Positions 12,126 through 25,369 of a stretch of DNA of 64,000 nt are shown piece by piece; the stretch's first letter is position 1; each line of letters opens with the position of its first letter. Both the position numbers and the translations under genes were made by a program. The notes below the pieces were generated by a model. The model was not told the DNA's origin. It saw only the letters and a program-made list of their open reading frames with translations, and searched no databases. Source of the stretch: Solanum dulcamara (taxonomy: Eukaryota > Streptophyta > Magnoliopsida > Solanales > Solanaceae); the NCBI RefSeq assembly GCF_947179165.1, contig NC_077244.1:17246949-17310948 (forward strand). Reading direction: 5' to 3'.

Positions 12126-12985
12126 TGAGATAATAGACATAAATTCAAGTACTTTTAATTTAGAATTTTAAAATGGCTTGAATTGTTTGTAAATGATAAG
12201 TTATATGGATAATATATGTGAAGTTAAACACAAATCAAGAAGGACCCTTGAGCCAATTCAAAGTGGAAGCCATCAAAAAGATTTTCTTTAAGTCACATTT
12301 TTGGGTGATCTGACGTCGAGAGGCCATAACCCCTCTAGCATTTGGGAATTTGGGAAAACTCTAAAATTTAAAGTTGTAGATAATTAAAATACCTTTCCAA
12401 CCATAGGTCGTGGGGTCAGAATATGATATCGGGATAAGTTATGGATATTTTAAGTCTGATAGGTAGAACTGAATAGTAGATTCGGCCCAACCCGATTCCA
12501 ACTCTGGTTAGGCCCAATACCCACGCCATTAAATCAAATTTTTCAGCTTCTAGACCAAAACATGTCCAAAATTTTTTGGAGAGACTGAGAGAAGAGAACC
12601 CTAGAGAGAAACACCAAAATTACAACAATTGAAACCCCGAATCTTAAAGCTAATGAAGAGAAAAGTGTTGTACGTCGTGTTGCCTTCAATTTGAGCTAAA
12701 AATCAGCCAAGAAGGAGAAGAATTAATGTGGTTTCTGCAAACTTGAGGTAATATTAAGATTTCTTTTTCATTTTTAACAAGTTTATTTAGAGTTTTAACG
12801 GATTAGAAAGGAGAAAATAGCGTTATAATCTCGTTTGTTGATTGGTTGAGATTTATGGATTAAGGGCCTATTTTAAGTAGATTAAATGGATGGAATTAGC
12901 TGTGTGATTATTTATAATAATTATTGATATTATTTTAATGTTGTTGATGAGTTTTTGTTCTTGAATTTGGAAGACTAAAGTGTAT

Positions 12986-13013
12986 GAAGATATTATATAT
13001 ATATATATATATA
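12986..13013. repeat. (TA)n microsatellite
   Basis: A run of about 13 TA dinucleotides inside the H LTR; a simple repeat with no further signal. Confidence 0.85.
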
Positions 13014-14640
13014 TTTCGAAGCTCCTTGGTATGATATTTATGGGTTATGGTAGAACTTGGTGTAACATTAACATGGTTTTCTTGCATTTAAATGGGTGAT
13101 GTTACTTTCATACGGCTGCTGTGATATATCATCAAATTAGATGAAAAGATTGTATGAAATAACATATACAAATTGGAAGCGGTTTGCTTGGCATGTTGTA
13201 GGTGTTCATAAGGTTTTTTTAAGCATCTTTATGTGGTTAATTCAAGGCTGTTTTTGGTATATTATTGTTGTTCTTATTGAGATTAGAAGATTTATGATAG
13301 TTAAGGTTATATATTGTGTTGTATGTTGGTTGGGTTGTTGTAGCAATATTTTAATGAAAACGTTAATACTATGGATCATTAAAGATGACTGTAGATGTAA
13401 TAGTTATATGTGGATTTGGATAGTTGTTGGATGTTATGAATGTGGGCTGCTTTAATCTAAAATAATGTTATGATAAAGAAATTAACTTGTATTAAATGGA
13501 ATTGAATGTACGAAAAATCCATGATTAGCGTTGGTGTTGAAATGCATAGAATTGGAGTTGCTTGAATTAGATTAGGATGATTGTTGTTGTGATATTATTG
13601 TTATGGATTATGTTTTAAAAGTGAAGGGATTGTATATGTTAATGTTAGATTTCCATTGAGGTCGTGCGGGGGCTGTTCTAAGCGATGAATGGTAGATTAA
13701 TTTCGATTAATGTTGTAGTTATTATTGTAGTTGATTATATTATAAAAATGGAAGAATTCGACATGTCAAGTTGAAGTTGTAATTGAGTTAACGGTTGGTT
13801 ATAACGTGTGGCTATTTGTGTTGAATTGAAAGATTAAGTGTAGTTATGATTATGCATTATATGGTTAATTATTGGGCCATTATAAACCATTTCGATAAGG
13901 TGTGATGGCTGCACCCTATTAAGAGTAATTCGGTAGCACCGTAGTCATCATATAGATAATTAACAAAAGTCGAATATTATCTGAGTTGTTCTGGGTATTT
14001 TTGAATATTATCTTGGCTTGTTTTGATGTGGCATTTGAATGTGTAATTGTTGATGTTACTTGGTGATTGTACGGCTAGTTTGAAAGTGGGGAAATGTGAG
14101 CGATATAGGGGTGGTGCTATCCAAATTTTTAGAAATAACATACTAACGATAAAGTACGTATTATGCCTTTCCCTAGCTTAACTGTAGTGCTTAACGTTTT
14201 AATATAGGTTGAGACAATATTGGGAACCATATACATATTGTATGCAAGTGAACACTAAAGGTATGTAAAGCTAACCTTTCTTTCGTTTGGCATGAACTAA
14301 TGAAACAAATGGACGATGAATGAATAAATTCCAAAGAATCTCTTATTCATAGATATACTAGGAGGGCTAATATTCTTGATTTCCAGAATTTATATAATTA
14401 TTTCATGACTCATATGTATGATTTCATCCATCCTAGTTGTTAAAATTAATATTTTAGTACATTCATGCTTTGGTATAATTCATATTTGGCATGATTCATA
14501 ATGACAATAGAAGAGTACTTGGAATGACTATTGTCTTGGTTTTCAAATGATGGTTTCCTTTGATTATTCCGTTAAGTCTCCTATAATGATACAATTACAC
14601 ATGGTTGCTAATTATACCCTATTCGTAATATTGTTATTGT

Positions 14641-14872
14641 ATTATTCACCGAGTCCTATGATAGGCCGAGTATGTTATCATGTATGGATTCTACTACATT
14701 ATTCACTGAGTCTCTTACTAGAGGGTCGGGTATGTGATATGATAATATGATAATATGACGATATAATTATGGAATCGAGTCCCATAACGAGCCGGGTACG
14801 GTATATGTGTACACAACTTTATTCACTGAGTCCCATAGTTGGCCGGGTACGACATATGATCACGATATGTAT
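14641..14872. repeat. Four 53-69-bp repeats in the H LTR
   Basis: Four diverged units each contain a core of the form ATTCACTGAGTCCCATA...GGCCGGGTACG, starting near 14643, 14698, 14767 and 14820. They are the counterpart, in this LTR, of the 35-bp array in M (56816-57165) and of the GGGACTCGGTGA units in B. Confidence 0.65.
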
Positions 14873-15735
14873 TACCTTATTTATAAAATACAGGTACATT
14901 GATTTTTTGGTTTTTATACTTTCCTGCTGAACCTCTATTTCAAATGTGACCTCTTTTATACTATTTTATGCTTTAAATACTCGGTACATATTTCGTACTG
15001 ACCCCCGGGATAATATTTGTCAACCCAATGAGGAAGGTGGTATTGGTTTTAGATCCCTTTTTGATATGTCTAAGGCTCTATTTGATAAATTATGGTGGAG
15101 TCAAATTAGACTATGCATAACGTGATACTCCTCAAAAAAACCTCAATGGGTTAAAACTTCTCTCTTTGGGGGGCTGCATTTCATGCCTTCATGTACATAT
15201 AATCATTTTGGGGATCTGCCTGCTTAGGATTTCCATTCAGCTATTTTGGAGTGCTCCATCGTTTTGGAGCATAGACTATTGGTACCGATCTCTTGATGTA
15301 TATATTTGTTTATTTAGAGATACGGTGGGGCCCTGTCCCTTCATATGCTATTGTTAATACTCTTAGAGGTCAATAGGCATATGTGTGGGTTTTATATAGA
15401 TGTTGTCCACTTGTACTGGTATGACTTATGTTTTGGAACATTCCCATTCATAGTGGAAGACTTATCGACTGCATTTATGTTTATAGTAGGACGTTCTTAC
15501 ATGTAATGACAACCTTTTCGGCTTATGTACTATGCTATCTTATCTTTTGACAATTGTGACTCCTCAGGAGATAGGTGGTTTCGGTATACATGTATATGTG
15601 ATAGTTTAGAGATGATGCTCCATCTGTATAAATTTCATATCATATGGGTGTTGATCAATTATAGATAACAGACATGTATATGAGTGTCCAATTCAGGCAC
15701 CAGTCAAGGCCTACGGGCTTGGATTATGACAAAAG

Positions 15736-15749
15736 TAGTATCAAGGCAG
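15736..15749 (+). other. Primer-binding site of H
   Basis: TAGTATCAAGGCAG, a mutated version of TAGTATCAGAGCAG (intact in element A, 28669-28682), lies four bases after the LTR end and 185 bases before the gag ATG. It matches the initiator-Met tRNA 3' end imperfectly. Confidence 0.7.
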
Positions 15750-15934
15750 TTCATCCTCGGAGTGTCTACAGACCATATCTCGTAGAGTCTTGTTTATCGG
15801 TGTGTTTTTCACTATATCTATTAATAGGGGGTACAGTATATTTAGGATGTTATCGCTGCTTTTAACTTTAAATCGTGCGATAGAGTTGTATTGTCAGGAT
15901 AATTTCTCCATAACATATTATTATGTTTATAGAG

Positions 15935-17978
15935 ATGCCTCCAAGGAAAGCGACAGCTGCCCAAAAGGGCAAGTCAATAGCAGGAGAGACTAGGCAGGCC
16001 CCGAGAGTTACTAGGGACCGTGCCCAGTCTATGCCTGAGGTTGTGCTCGAGTTAGCGAGCTCTACTATGCCACCACTAGAGGAGCTTAAAGCTACAGGTG
16101 CTGCAACTATGGAGTAGGGGGCTGCCTCACTGCAAGCTCTAGAGGCTTCAGTACCTGAGCTTCCAGTTCCTCAGCTAGGGTAGAGGATAGGGCTACAAGA
16201 GATGCAGTTCAGTTGCTGACCAGACTAGCGGTAGGGCAGGCTTGCAGGTATGGATTAGGGGTTGACTATGTGGATAGATATGATAGTTTAAGGGCTCATG
16301 ACTTATTTACTTTTAATCCCAGAGTTCTATGGGTCAAGGCCCGGGGATGACCCGCAGGAGTTTATCTGATAGGTGCAACATATGTTGAGAATAATTAAGG
16401 CTTTTGAGAAAGAGTTTGTTGAGTTATCTTCCTATTGACTGCGTGATGTAGCTATTAATTAGTATGAGTCCTGGGAGTTGTTTAGGGGAGAGGGTACTCT
16501 TCCAGCGGTAAGGGGTGAGTTTGTGGAGGATTTCAGAGTAGAAAGATTTTTTCATTTGAGGTAGAATGGCAGGAGTATTAGAGATTATATCCTTGAGTTT
16601 GAATTGTTAGCGAGACATGCACCCGCTATTGTAGTTGATATGGCTAATAAAGTGCATCGGTATATGATGGGATTGGATCGTTATTTGATTGATAGTTGTA
16701 TGGAAATAGCTTGTCAGCCAGGTATTGATAATGCTCGGGTACAGGCATATGCATAGGGGGTTGAGGATCGGCACAAAGAGTGTTATCCCGATAGAGATCA
16801 TGATAAAGGCCAACATAAAAGAGCTAGATCATCTGGTTATTCTAAGGAATTTTAAGGCGGGCAACCTCAGCAGTATAGTAGATATCCTTCTCATCAAGCC
16901 CAGACTGCACACCTAAATTTCATAGGTAGGAATTTCGATAGCACAGGGTATTCAAGAGCCGGTCAAAGCTCTAGGGTTTCAGGTTCACAGATAAAGAAGG
17001 GTTCACACCAGTCGAGGCCACCTTTGCAACAGTGTCCTCATTGTAGTAGGCCATATTTTGGGGAATGCCATTTTACTATAGGTGCCTGCTTTACTTGCGG
17101 ATATCAAGGCCATATTATGAGGGAGTGTCTATTTAGGGGTAATCTAAGTGGTGCAGCTCAGCCTACTAGGTCAGTTGTAGGCTCATCTTCTTCTGTAGCT
17201 ATGCCCCCTATGGGGCAGGGTATTCAGACATCAGTAGGCCATGGTGGATCTGCTAGTTTTAGCTATCCTGCGAACCACATATATGCCTTGGCTAGTAGAC
17301 AGGACCAGGAGGCATCACTAAATATAGTTAGTGGTATATTATCAATTTTCTCGCGGGATGTATGTGCATTGATAGATCCAGTCTCCACCTTATCATATAT
17401 ATCTCCCTTTGTTGCTAGTAGAATTGGAATAAAATATTAATTGATAGAACCATTTGAGGTAGCTTCATCGATTGGAGATTCTGTTATAGCCAAGCAAGTA
17501 TATAGAGATTGTTCATTGATTATATATAGTCAACACACCAAGGCATATTTGGTTAAGTTAGCTATGACATAATTTGATGTTATTAGGGGCATGGATTGAT
17601 TAGCTTCTTGTTATGCTAATACTGATTGTAGAGAAAAAGTAGTTTGATTTCAATTTCCAAAAGAACCAATCATAGAATGGATGGGCAATACAGCATCGCC
17701 GAGGGGTAAGTTTATTAAATACCTCAAGGCAAGGAAGATGGTTAGAAAGGGTTATATTTATCATCTAGTTCGTTTCATAACTTGGAAGAAGAGGTACCGA
17801 CTCTTCAGTCAATTCTGGTAGTTAATGAATTTCCAGATGTATTCCTAGATGATCTTCCAAGTCTTTCTCCTGAGTGGGAGATAGAGTTCACTATAGATGT
17901 ATTGTCAGATACCCAGCCTATATCTATTTCTCCCTATAGAATGACAACCGCAGAACTGAAGGAGTTGAAGGAGCAACT
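15935..17978 (+). pseudogene. H gag-protease-RT(N-term) relic
   Basis: The gag start is the ATG at 15935 (MPPRKATAAQKGKS), typical of Tekay-like gag. The first stop is at about 16115; the capsid region (16240-16700) survives only in shifting frames (FFHLR, RDYILEFELL). Two knuckle-like blocks lie at about 17030-17140: CPHCSRPYFGEC, then CFTCGYQGHIMREC, which is a full CX2CX4HX4C. Protease remnants run from about 17340 to 17640 (ALIDPVSTLSYISPF; the expected catalytic DPG or DSG is DPV here; then FDVIRGMD). The conserved RT lead-in is at 17780-17978 (VFLDDLPSLSPEWEIEF, PISISPYRM, AELKELKEQL). The frame ends exactly at the insertion of element A (17979). The RT catalytic part is not found downstream. 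Confidence 0.8.
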
Positions 17979-20813
17979 TGTCATGACCCAACCCTATAGG
18001 CCATGACTGGGGTAGTACCTGGACCCCCCATATATATATATCTATCAACTGTGGTCACGTCGAATTATAAATATGCAATGCATATAAATCAAGTATAGTC
18101 AAACCGAACTACAAAGAACACAACGCCATGCATCAGAGCCCTATTGGGCGATCATATTTTCGTATATCTGTAGCCTCTTTCACTTGCATAATAGAATGAA
18201 AGGGCACGTAAGACGACAAGGCTGCCATAACATAATAACATATATGATACATCATGTAGCCCCAGCTGAACCAAACTGACACATACAACCCACATATACA
18301 TGTCTGCAGACCTCTAACAATATTAATGACAACATATGGCAGGACAAGGCCCTCATCGTACCCCTGAATAACAAAACAAATACTATACATCAATGACCAG
18401 TGCCAAAAACTAGGCTCCGATACAATGGAGCCTCTTCTAGCTGAGCTAAGGAGACTCTTAAAACTTGTACCTGTACATGCGGGCATAAAATACATCCCCC
18501 CGAGAAAAGAGGGTCAGTACGACATATGTACTGAGTATGTAAAACATAACACAATACGACTGGAGGAATATCTGAAATAGAGAAGCAGGGGATAAAATAT
18601 CATATAAAGAATCTGTACTTGTACTTTGTGATTTATAAAAACATGCATGCTCAAATTTTCAATATAGCCGGCCCCATCAAGGATCCAATGAATCATATCT
18701 GTAGAACCATCACCTCCTTATTACAACACATCATCACATTATCACATATATACATACGTACCCATCCCTCTAGTGAGGGCGTGATTGACAATGTAGTGGA
18801 ATTGTGCACGAATCCGATAACCGGCCCGGGACTCAGAAAAGAAGTGTTACAGTATACACGAGTAGAGTAGTGAGAAACAAAACACAGTTTAAATCGTTAT
18901 CTAAGACTCAATGATGTCCTCAAGCTAACCATCACTTGGAGATCAGTGTAGGAAGTATCTGACGTATACCCTCTAACTGTCACTAAGGACTAAGTAAAAA
19001 GGAGTTTTTGAAATCTTAGACACATACCAATGTTAAATATCTTGTAGAAGTCTGAGCATTAATTATCTTAGAGTGTTTAGGATAAAGAATGGCTATGTCT
19101 AATCAATCACTATACAATCACAGAGAAGACTCGAGGAATAGGGGCTTAACTATTTTAAGAGTCTTAACATTCAGTAGTGAATACGAATTATGAATCATTA
19201 ATCATGTTCAGAGCTCATGAATAGAGTTACCCCAAACTTCATACACATATCATTGGTCACTTAAATCCAATACATGACCAAAAGAAAGGAAGGATAGGCT
19301 TTACATACTTATGTCAAAAACATGTCAAGAGAAAGCTTCACATACCCGTTTTGGGTTACTTCTTATCCCGTTCGTCTCGTCATTCTTTGAACCTAAGTAA
19401 TATAAAAGCAACAAGATTATTAATAGACCTTGGCTTTCCAGCACCTTAGGATACACATGAGTATTCATAGAACTCAACCCCTCATTCACCTTCTCGATTA
19501 GTTCCTTAATTAGCTAAGGCGTTAACGAAAATCGGGCAGCACCTCCCTTATAATATGCCCTATCTGAATTCTCAATTTAAATCCTAAAACCTACATCCAA
19601 CCAACAACAATAACCTGAAATATATTTTTAAGAAATTCACATCAACAACATAAACTCCAAATGACTCGCTCGAAACTACGATACCAAAATAAGGTTTCTA
19701 GTTTCTGTTTTACAAAACCTTTAACCGTACAAAACGAGGGGTCAATTGGATGCAACCAGAAGCTCTCCCACCTACTTTAGAACACTTTTAGGACCTTAAA
19801 CACACTACTACACGACCAGAAGCATCCCCCACATGCACAACGCCTCATTTCGACTACAATTTAACTATAAGGATTCCAATTTAGTTTATTTCGAATGTCG
19901 AACATTTACACGACTTTCTTACACTTCCATCAGTATAAAAAGTGTATAGTACACTTTATAACTACCCCATAAAATCCAATTTTAAAGGACAAGCCTTACC
20001 TTACCCGAAATTGGCCGAAATTGTGTCTCGGAAACCTTTTTAACGTGCTGAAAGTAGCGGACTGTTTGTAGCTCATCCTTTCTGCCCCAAAATGGATTTT
20101 TACATTTTAAAACATCTCTATATCATCGTATGATACCCTAAATAATTAATTCATGGAACGAAATTGGGACTTACCTATTTTTTTTCCCCAAACCATCGGT
20201 AGTTTCTCTCTAGACTTAGGGTTTGTTTTCTTTGTTTTACTATAGATTTAAGTGTAGGAACTGAAGTATATGTTACATATACATACATATATGTGGTACC
20301 CATAGGTGAAATGTGTCATCCCCTAAGGGGGACATGTGTCCAGCCCTTATTGGGCCACCGTGTCTATACAAGCAAGGTGGGGCTACCACGTGGCAATGGG
20401 GCCCACCTCCCCCAAGCAGGTGGGTTACTTGCTTGCTTGAGGTGCTTCCACGTGTCACACCTTCATTGTCTTCCATGTGTCATTTTCTCCTCCTCCTCAT
20501 GGGTTCGTAATCTCATCTTATTTTAAGAGCCTACGTAATCTATGCTACGTAAGCTTGGTACGTAATAAAGTAGCTTTGGTATGTAGGAATTCAAAGTTAG
20601 TAACTTACGTGGGTAAATTGAGTCCTACGACTCATCACATGTTCTCCAATTCCTTCCGGATTCTTATGACTCTATTTCTAACCTTCTCTACTATGGGGTA
20701 TCACATTCTCCCCTCCTTAGAGTCATTTCATAGTGTTGTAGCGTATACGGATCACATGATAATGTCTAAGGAACTTAAGAGACATTCTGAGTTTAAAAGT
20801 GGTGGGTGTAACA
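17979..20813 (-). mobile_element. Element A, 3' LTR (alpha)
   Basis: It starts TGTCATGACCC at 17979 and ends GGGTGTAACA at 20813, so on the minus strand it begins TGTTACACCC and ends GGGTCATGACA, the alpha termini (2,835 bp). It interrupts the RT lead-in of H. The 3' half is closely matched by the second LTR copy at 28688-30347, which shows the two belong to one element. The zone corresponding to the M minisatellite is short here (18760-18860). The 5' bases before 17979 (CAACT) could be the target-site duplication, but the other side is truncated. Confidence 0.85.
20165..20345 (-). promoter_or_regulatory. Alpha LTR promoter and leader splice-donor zone (A)
   Basis: On the minus strand, a palindromic GACATGTGTC (20331-20340, a changed form of GACACGTGTC) precedes a TATA-like tract ATATATGTATGTATATG (about 20275-20292), then a leader, then GGTAAGTCCC (20166-20175). 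The same order is seen in B, M and N. Promoter function is inferred from order and conservation only. Confidence 0.4.
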
Positions 20814-20827
20814 TCCTTCCCCCCATT
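20814..20827 (-). other. Polypurine tract of A
   Basis: The minus strand reads AATGGGGGGAAGGA immediately before the LTR start TGTTACACCC, as expected for plus-strand priming in an LTR element. Confidence 0.75.
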
Positions 20828-21611
20828 AGAACATTAGTCCCCGAATGTTAACTTACCTCATAGGGTTTCATAAGGATCTCAGGGGTTCTATATAGCCGTC
20901 ATCTCTCAATCCATTTAGGGGTTTAGACTACCTTTGTACATAGGGAACAAGTCCGGATATCTTCTTTCTATTTCCTTTTTGACTTATCAGGGTACCTCCT
21001 TTCTGGTTTTTGTTTTGCCACAATACCTTGATGGGAGTCACGTCCTAGTTCGCAACCTTCTAATTTGCCATTCTAAGATAGTTATAGGTTGTTTCTCACA
21101 GGATTCCATTTCGTGGACATTATCTATGGGACACACTCAGGGTGGATCACCAATACATTGTGAAGTACCCGTATAGAGGTACCGGGCATATAATTTCATA
21201 ATCAGGCGGTAGATCTAATGTATTTTGGGTTAAATTTCCTTTTCTGGCAAAATCTTGTTACTCCCTTCCTTGGTGAGCCTGTTACGAATACCTAATCGTT
21301 AGTTTGAACTCTGCACATCGATGTCGATTATCTACATGTCACTTTTACCGACACTAGGCTACTATTGAATAGATTGCTTAATCATGTTTGGGTCAACTGC
21401 CTTAATCTTTCAAACCTCGATTCAACTAATAAGGGACTTACACATCCTGCCCCGCCAGTCTTGTACGGGGTCATTGGGATATCGGAGTGGTAGTCATTAT
21501 GGTAGCCAACTCAATAGGTGATGGATAATCATCCCAGCTACCTTTGAAGTTAACACCCCGACTCTCGACATATCTTCTAACATCTAATAGTGCGCTCACT
21601 CTATCCAGCAG
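20828..21611 (-). pseudogene. Element A pol 3' end: integrase end and chromodomain relic
   Basis: On the minus strand the last part of integrase (near 21600-21490: FKGSWDDYPSP, equivalent to [11 protein letters not shown]) is followed by strongly decayed sequence and then a chromodomain-like tail at about 21130-20925 (PITILEWQIRRLRTRT, ERRYPDLFPM). Many stops are present. The upstream part of the integrase continues beyond solo LTR B at 25050. The chromodomain tail makes A a chromovirus of the same broad type as L. Confidence 0.7.
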
Positions 21612-22344
21612 TGTCACGACCCAACCCCGTAGGCCGCAACTAGGTTCCGACCGGGACCCTCTCATACGTATTTATCAACTACACTTAAGTTGAACCGTGT
21701 GTGATGTGATACTATATACAAAAACCCCAATAGTTTAAAACTTTTTCATGTACATGTAGCCTCTTTCATTTGTATCATATCATGAAAGGGCACGCGAGCC
21801 AACAAGGCTGCTATAACAAAAACATTCACAACATATCGAATAGGCAACATCGAAACTAACTCACAAACAACCCACATATACATATGTCTACAGACCTCTA
21901 AGAATAGTAACAGCAACATATGGCGGGACAAGGCCCCCGCCGTACCCCTGAATGTACAAATATATACATTAGGTGAACAACATCAAAATTTAGGCTCCAG
22001 AATAGTGAAGCACTTCCGACACAGCTGAGAGGAACTCCTATGCTGATGGATCTCCAGAATAAACATCTGTACCTGCGGGCATGAAACGCAGCCCCCCGAG
22101 AAAAGGGGGGTCAGTACGATATATGCACTGAGTATGTAAAGCATAACACATCATAACTAAGATCATAACTGAAATAGGGATGCAGGGGGCAAGTATAACA
22201 ATTAACAAATTACTGTACCTGCACTTTAGGACACGTAATCCTATACATCATCATTTACTGTGCCCGGCCCTCTAGTGAACTCGGTGTCATAATCATTACT
22301 TCAAAATCACATATCATCGTGTCATAATGCATTTTATTTCATCA

Positions 22345-22800
22345 TATCATCGTATACGGTATCATACCATCGTATACGGTATCATCTTATCATTTATATC
22401 ATTGTATTATACCCGGTTCACTATGGGGCTCAGGGTCACAATGTATTGCTTTAATCTCATATGCATGCCTACATAAAGTATCCGGCCCTTTAGTGAGGGA
22501 CTCGGTGAATGGAGTGGTGTACGTCTATAGCGTACCATCATAATATACATATGTACCCGGCCCTCTAAGGAGTGACTCGGTGTTCCTTCCTTATTTCACC
22601 ACATATACTACCATATTACAGCCAGCCCGGGACTCGGTGAATAATCATATCATCATAACATATAACATATATCACACCTCACGTACGACATCGTCTTCTC
22701 GTGCGTGGAACTATACACATCCGGCCCGGGACGCGGTGAAAGAAGCAGTAACACTGTGCACGATAACATATCCCGGCCCATCATGGGACTCGAGGAAGGA
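22345..22800. repeat. Repeat zone in LTR B
   Basis: Two 20-bp copies of ATCGTATACGGTATCAT-type sequence lie at about 22345-22385. Five or so spaced units of the form CCGGCCC...GGGACTCGGTGA follow, near 22482, 22558, 22623, 22720 and 22772. They are the reverse-strand counterpart of the M minisatellite, more diverged and spaced by 50-75 bp. Confidence 0.6.
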
Positions 22801-24382
22801 TGGGTTACAGTATACACGAGTAGAGTAGTGAGAAACCATATACAACTAAGTCATTATCTAAGACTCGATGAAACAGTCAAGTGAACCGTCACCTGAAGAC
22901 TGGGGGAGTAATTATCCGAGGTATCCCTTTAGATGTCATTAGGGCTTGTATCAGTTGGGGCTTCAGGGATCACAAACATGCATCAAAATAATGCCACATA
23001 ATTCATGCAATCAGAATTATAGTCTATGCAATCAGAAACACAATTTATCTAGTCAAAGACTCAACTCATGCAATCAACGGCATTATCATATTAGAGCCTC
23101 TAAAAAGAGGAGCTGGTACCTCTACTTTCTATTCATTATATAGCAGGCTCGAGAATAGTAGTTTGACTACTTTCAGACTCTTAATGTTCAGGAGTGACTA
23201 CAAGTCACGAGTTACAATCAGAGCTCATAAATGGAATTACCTCTAAACCTATATCATATACCATTTCACTTAAAGTTAAGACATTCCAAAGGAAAGAACA
23301 AATAGGCTTTACATGTACTAGTTTTCATCACATAGAAGACAAAAAGGTAATGACTCAGCTATTGCAGAAGTTCTAATACCAAGAAGTAAACAAGAGTTTC
23401 GACTCATACTCAGGGCTTTACGAATGGATTAAATCCCAAATATAATATACATATCATTTATAGCCTATATCTAAGACATGCCAAAAGAAAAGAAGAATAG
23501 CTCTACATATCTATTCCAAAAACATGCCAAAGGAAAGCTTCACATACCTTGTATGGACTTCTCTTAATCACATCCACATCGTTGTCCTCGAAACCTATTT
23601 AACATGGAAGTAATGTAAGTATTAACAACCTTGGACTTTTCAGCAACTTAGACTACCCACGAGTATTCATAACATTCATCCCTTCGCTCGCCTTCTCGGC
23701 TAGTTCCTTAACTAGTTAGGATGTTAACGAAAATCGGGCAGCACCTCCCCTATAAGGTGCCCTATCTGAATTCCCAACCATGTCCTTAGCACCTGCATCC
23801 AACCAACAATGCAACCATCAGCCAATACATATACATATTATGACCAAAATTACACAATATAAACCCCCGACAATTAACTTGAAACTAAGATACCAAAACT
23901 AGAGTCTTTAATCTTTCTTTCGCGAATTCTTTAATTGCAAAGCGGAGGGTCATGTGGCTGCAAACAGAAGCTCCCACACCTAATTTATAGAACTTTTATA
24001 CCCTGCAACACGCCTCAACACAACCAGCAGCAGCCCCCGACACGCATAACACCTTATTTCGACAACAACTTAACTATAGCGATTCTAAATTCGTTTATTT
24101 CGAACGCCGAACTTTTCAAACCTTTTACCCAACTTCAATAAGCTCCTACGGTGTGTAATACACCATAATTTAACATCATAAACTTTAAATTAGAGGGAAA
24201 GAATTTACCTTTCCCGAAATTGGCTAGAACTAGCCAAAATCGTGCCTTGGAACTTTTTTCACGTGCTGAATCGTTGTGGCAGCTTGCTGTCCGATTTTTG
24301 CTGCACCAAATCCTAATTTTATACTAATAATACTTCCATATCATCGTGGTATACTCTATATAATTAATTTACGGAACGAAAT

Positions 24383-24561
24383 CGGGACTTACCTTATTTT
24401 TCTCCCAAAGCCGTCACTCTTTTCTCTCTTAGCTTAGGGTTTGTTTTTCTCTTGTTGCTGCTGATTTTTTTGGATCAGAACTGAAGACATTAGTCATATA
24501 TACATATACTTAGGTGGCCCTAGGTGGTGACACATGTCATCCCCTCAGGATGACACGTGTC
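24383..24561 (-). promoter_or_regulatory. Alpha LTR promoter with G-box palindromes (B)
   Basis: GACACGTGTC (24552-24561) and GACACATGTC (24529-24538) form a spaced pair of palindromes. On the minus strand a TATA-like AGTATATGTATATATG tract (about 24494-24509) comes next, then the leader with GGTAAGTCCCG (24383-24393). CACGTG is the core bound by plant bZIP and bHLH factors; regulation is inferred, not shown. Confidence 0.45.
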
Positions 24562-25369
24562 AAGCCATGATTGGCCACCGTGTCATGCTGCCAATTAGGG
24601 GCTGTAACGTGGCAGCGGGGTCCACCTCCCCCAAGCAGCTGCATCACCTACTTGACCCTAAGTAGGTGCATCACCTTCTTGCTTGAGGTGCTTCCACGTG
24701 TCGCTCCTCCATTGGCTTCCACGCGTCGCCTTTTTTCCTTCCTCGCGGGTTCGTAATCTCGTCTTACTTTAAAAGCTCATGTAATCCGAACTACGTAAGC
24801 TTGGTATATCCTTAAGCAACTTAAGTGTATAAGACTCTTAAATTAGTGTCTTACGTAGGTAAATCGAGTCCTACGACTCATTTCTTAGCCTCCAACTCTT
24901 TCCGGATTCTTATGACTCTATCTCCAACCTCCCTTCTTGCGAGGTATCATAATCTTCTTTCCTTAGAGTTGTTTGATAGTGTCGTAGATTATCCGGCTCA
25001 CATGATAGTGTCTAAGGAACTTAAGAAGACGTTCCATGCTCAAGAGTGCGGACTGATCTCTAGACGTTAATCATAATTGAATTCCCTCTATCTGAGATAT
25101 TAGCTGGGGAAACCTCATGGAACCTTACTACCTCCTTGTCCTATAACTTTACCTAGTTCCAGCTGCATAGGTGGTCTTGATTGAAAATAAATGGGTTGAT
25201 TTATTAGCCAACTCACAATAACCCATATAGCACCCTACTCTCAAACAGTATAGAATAGGTACGTAATGACGTTTATCATTTGGGAATCCTTAGCCTCGTA
25301 TAGTCCCTCTCGACTCTTTTCAGAACTTTAACTAGCACTCTATCTTTTGGGTTTTGCTTTTCAATCCTT

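Larger units (their letters stand above)
12126..15731 (+). mobile_element. H 5' LTR (alpha-related, long)
   Basis: The 3' border is firm: GGCCTACGGGCTTGGATTATGACA ends at 15731 and corresponds to the alpha LTR end GGCCTACGGGGTTGGGTTGTGACA at 58030; the primer-binding site follows. Near 12590-12760 there is a leader-like block (CCCTAGAGAGAAACACC). The middle is GT-rich and accidentally open (for example 13141-13455). The third quarter carries the GAGTCCCATA...GCCGGGTACG repeats shared with other alpha LTRs. The 5' border is not certain; 12126 is where L's RNase H similarity stops. If right, the LTR is about 3.6 kb, like M. No gene is visible here. Confidence 0.6.
21612..25049 (-). mobile_element. 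B: alpha solo LTR inside A integrase
   Basis: It begins TGTCACGACCC (21612) and runs for 3,438 bp to GCTCAAGAGTGC (25049). The expected last 11 bases (CGGGTGTAACA, compare 62571 reversed) are missing, so the 5' terminus was lost in a small deletion. A's integrase is found on both sides (FKGSWDDY to the left, AIWVIV and ISDR to the right), with roughly 70 bp of the enzyme unaccounted for. No internal element sequence is present, so it is a solo LTR formed by LTR-LTR recombination. Its U3/R part matches M and N well. Confidence 0.75.

Noticed and set aside
13141..13455. 104-residue open frame, rich in W, I and C
   Set aside because: Lies in the GT-rich middle of the H LTR, has no recognisable domain, and open frames arise easily in such base composition.
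20293..20526. Overlapping small frames, with similar ones at 24571-24756 and 62875-63060
   Set aside because: They fall in the U3 promoter part of alpha LTRs on both strands; similarity reflects the shared LTR, not selection on protein.
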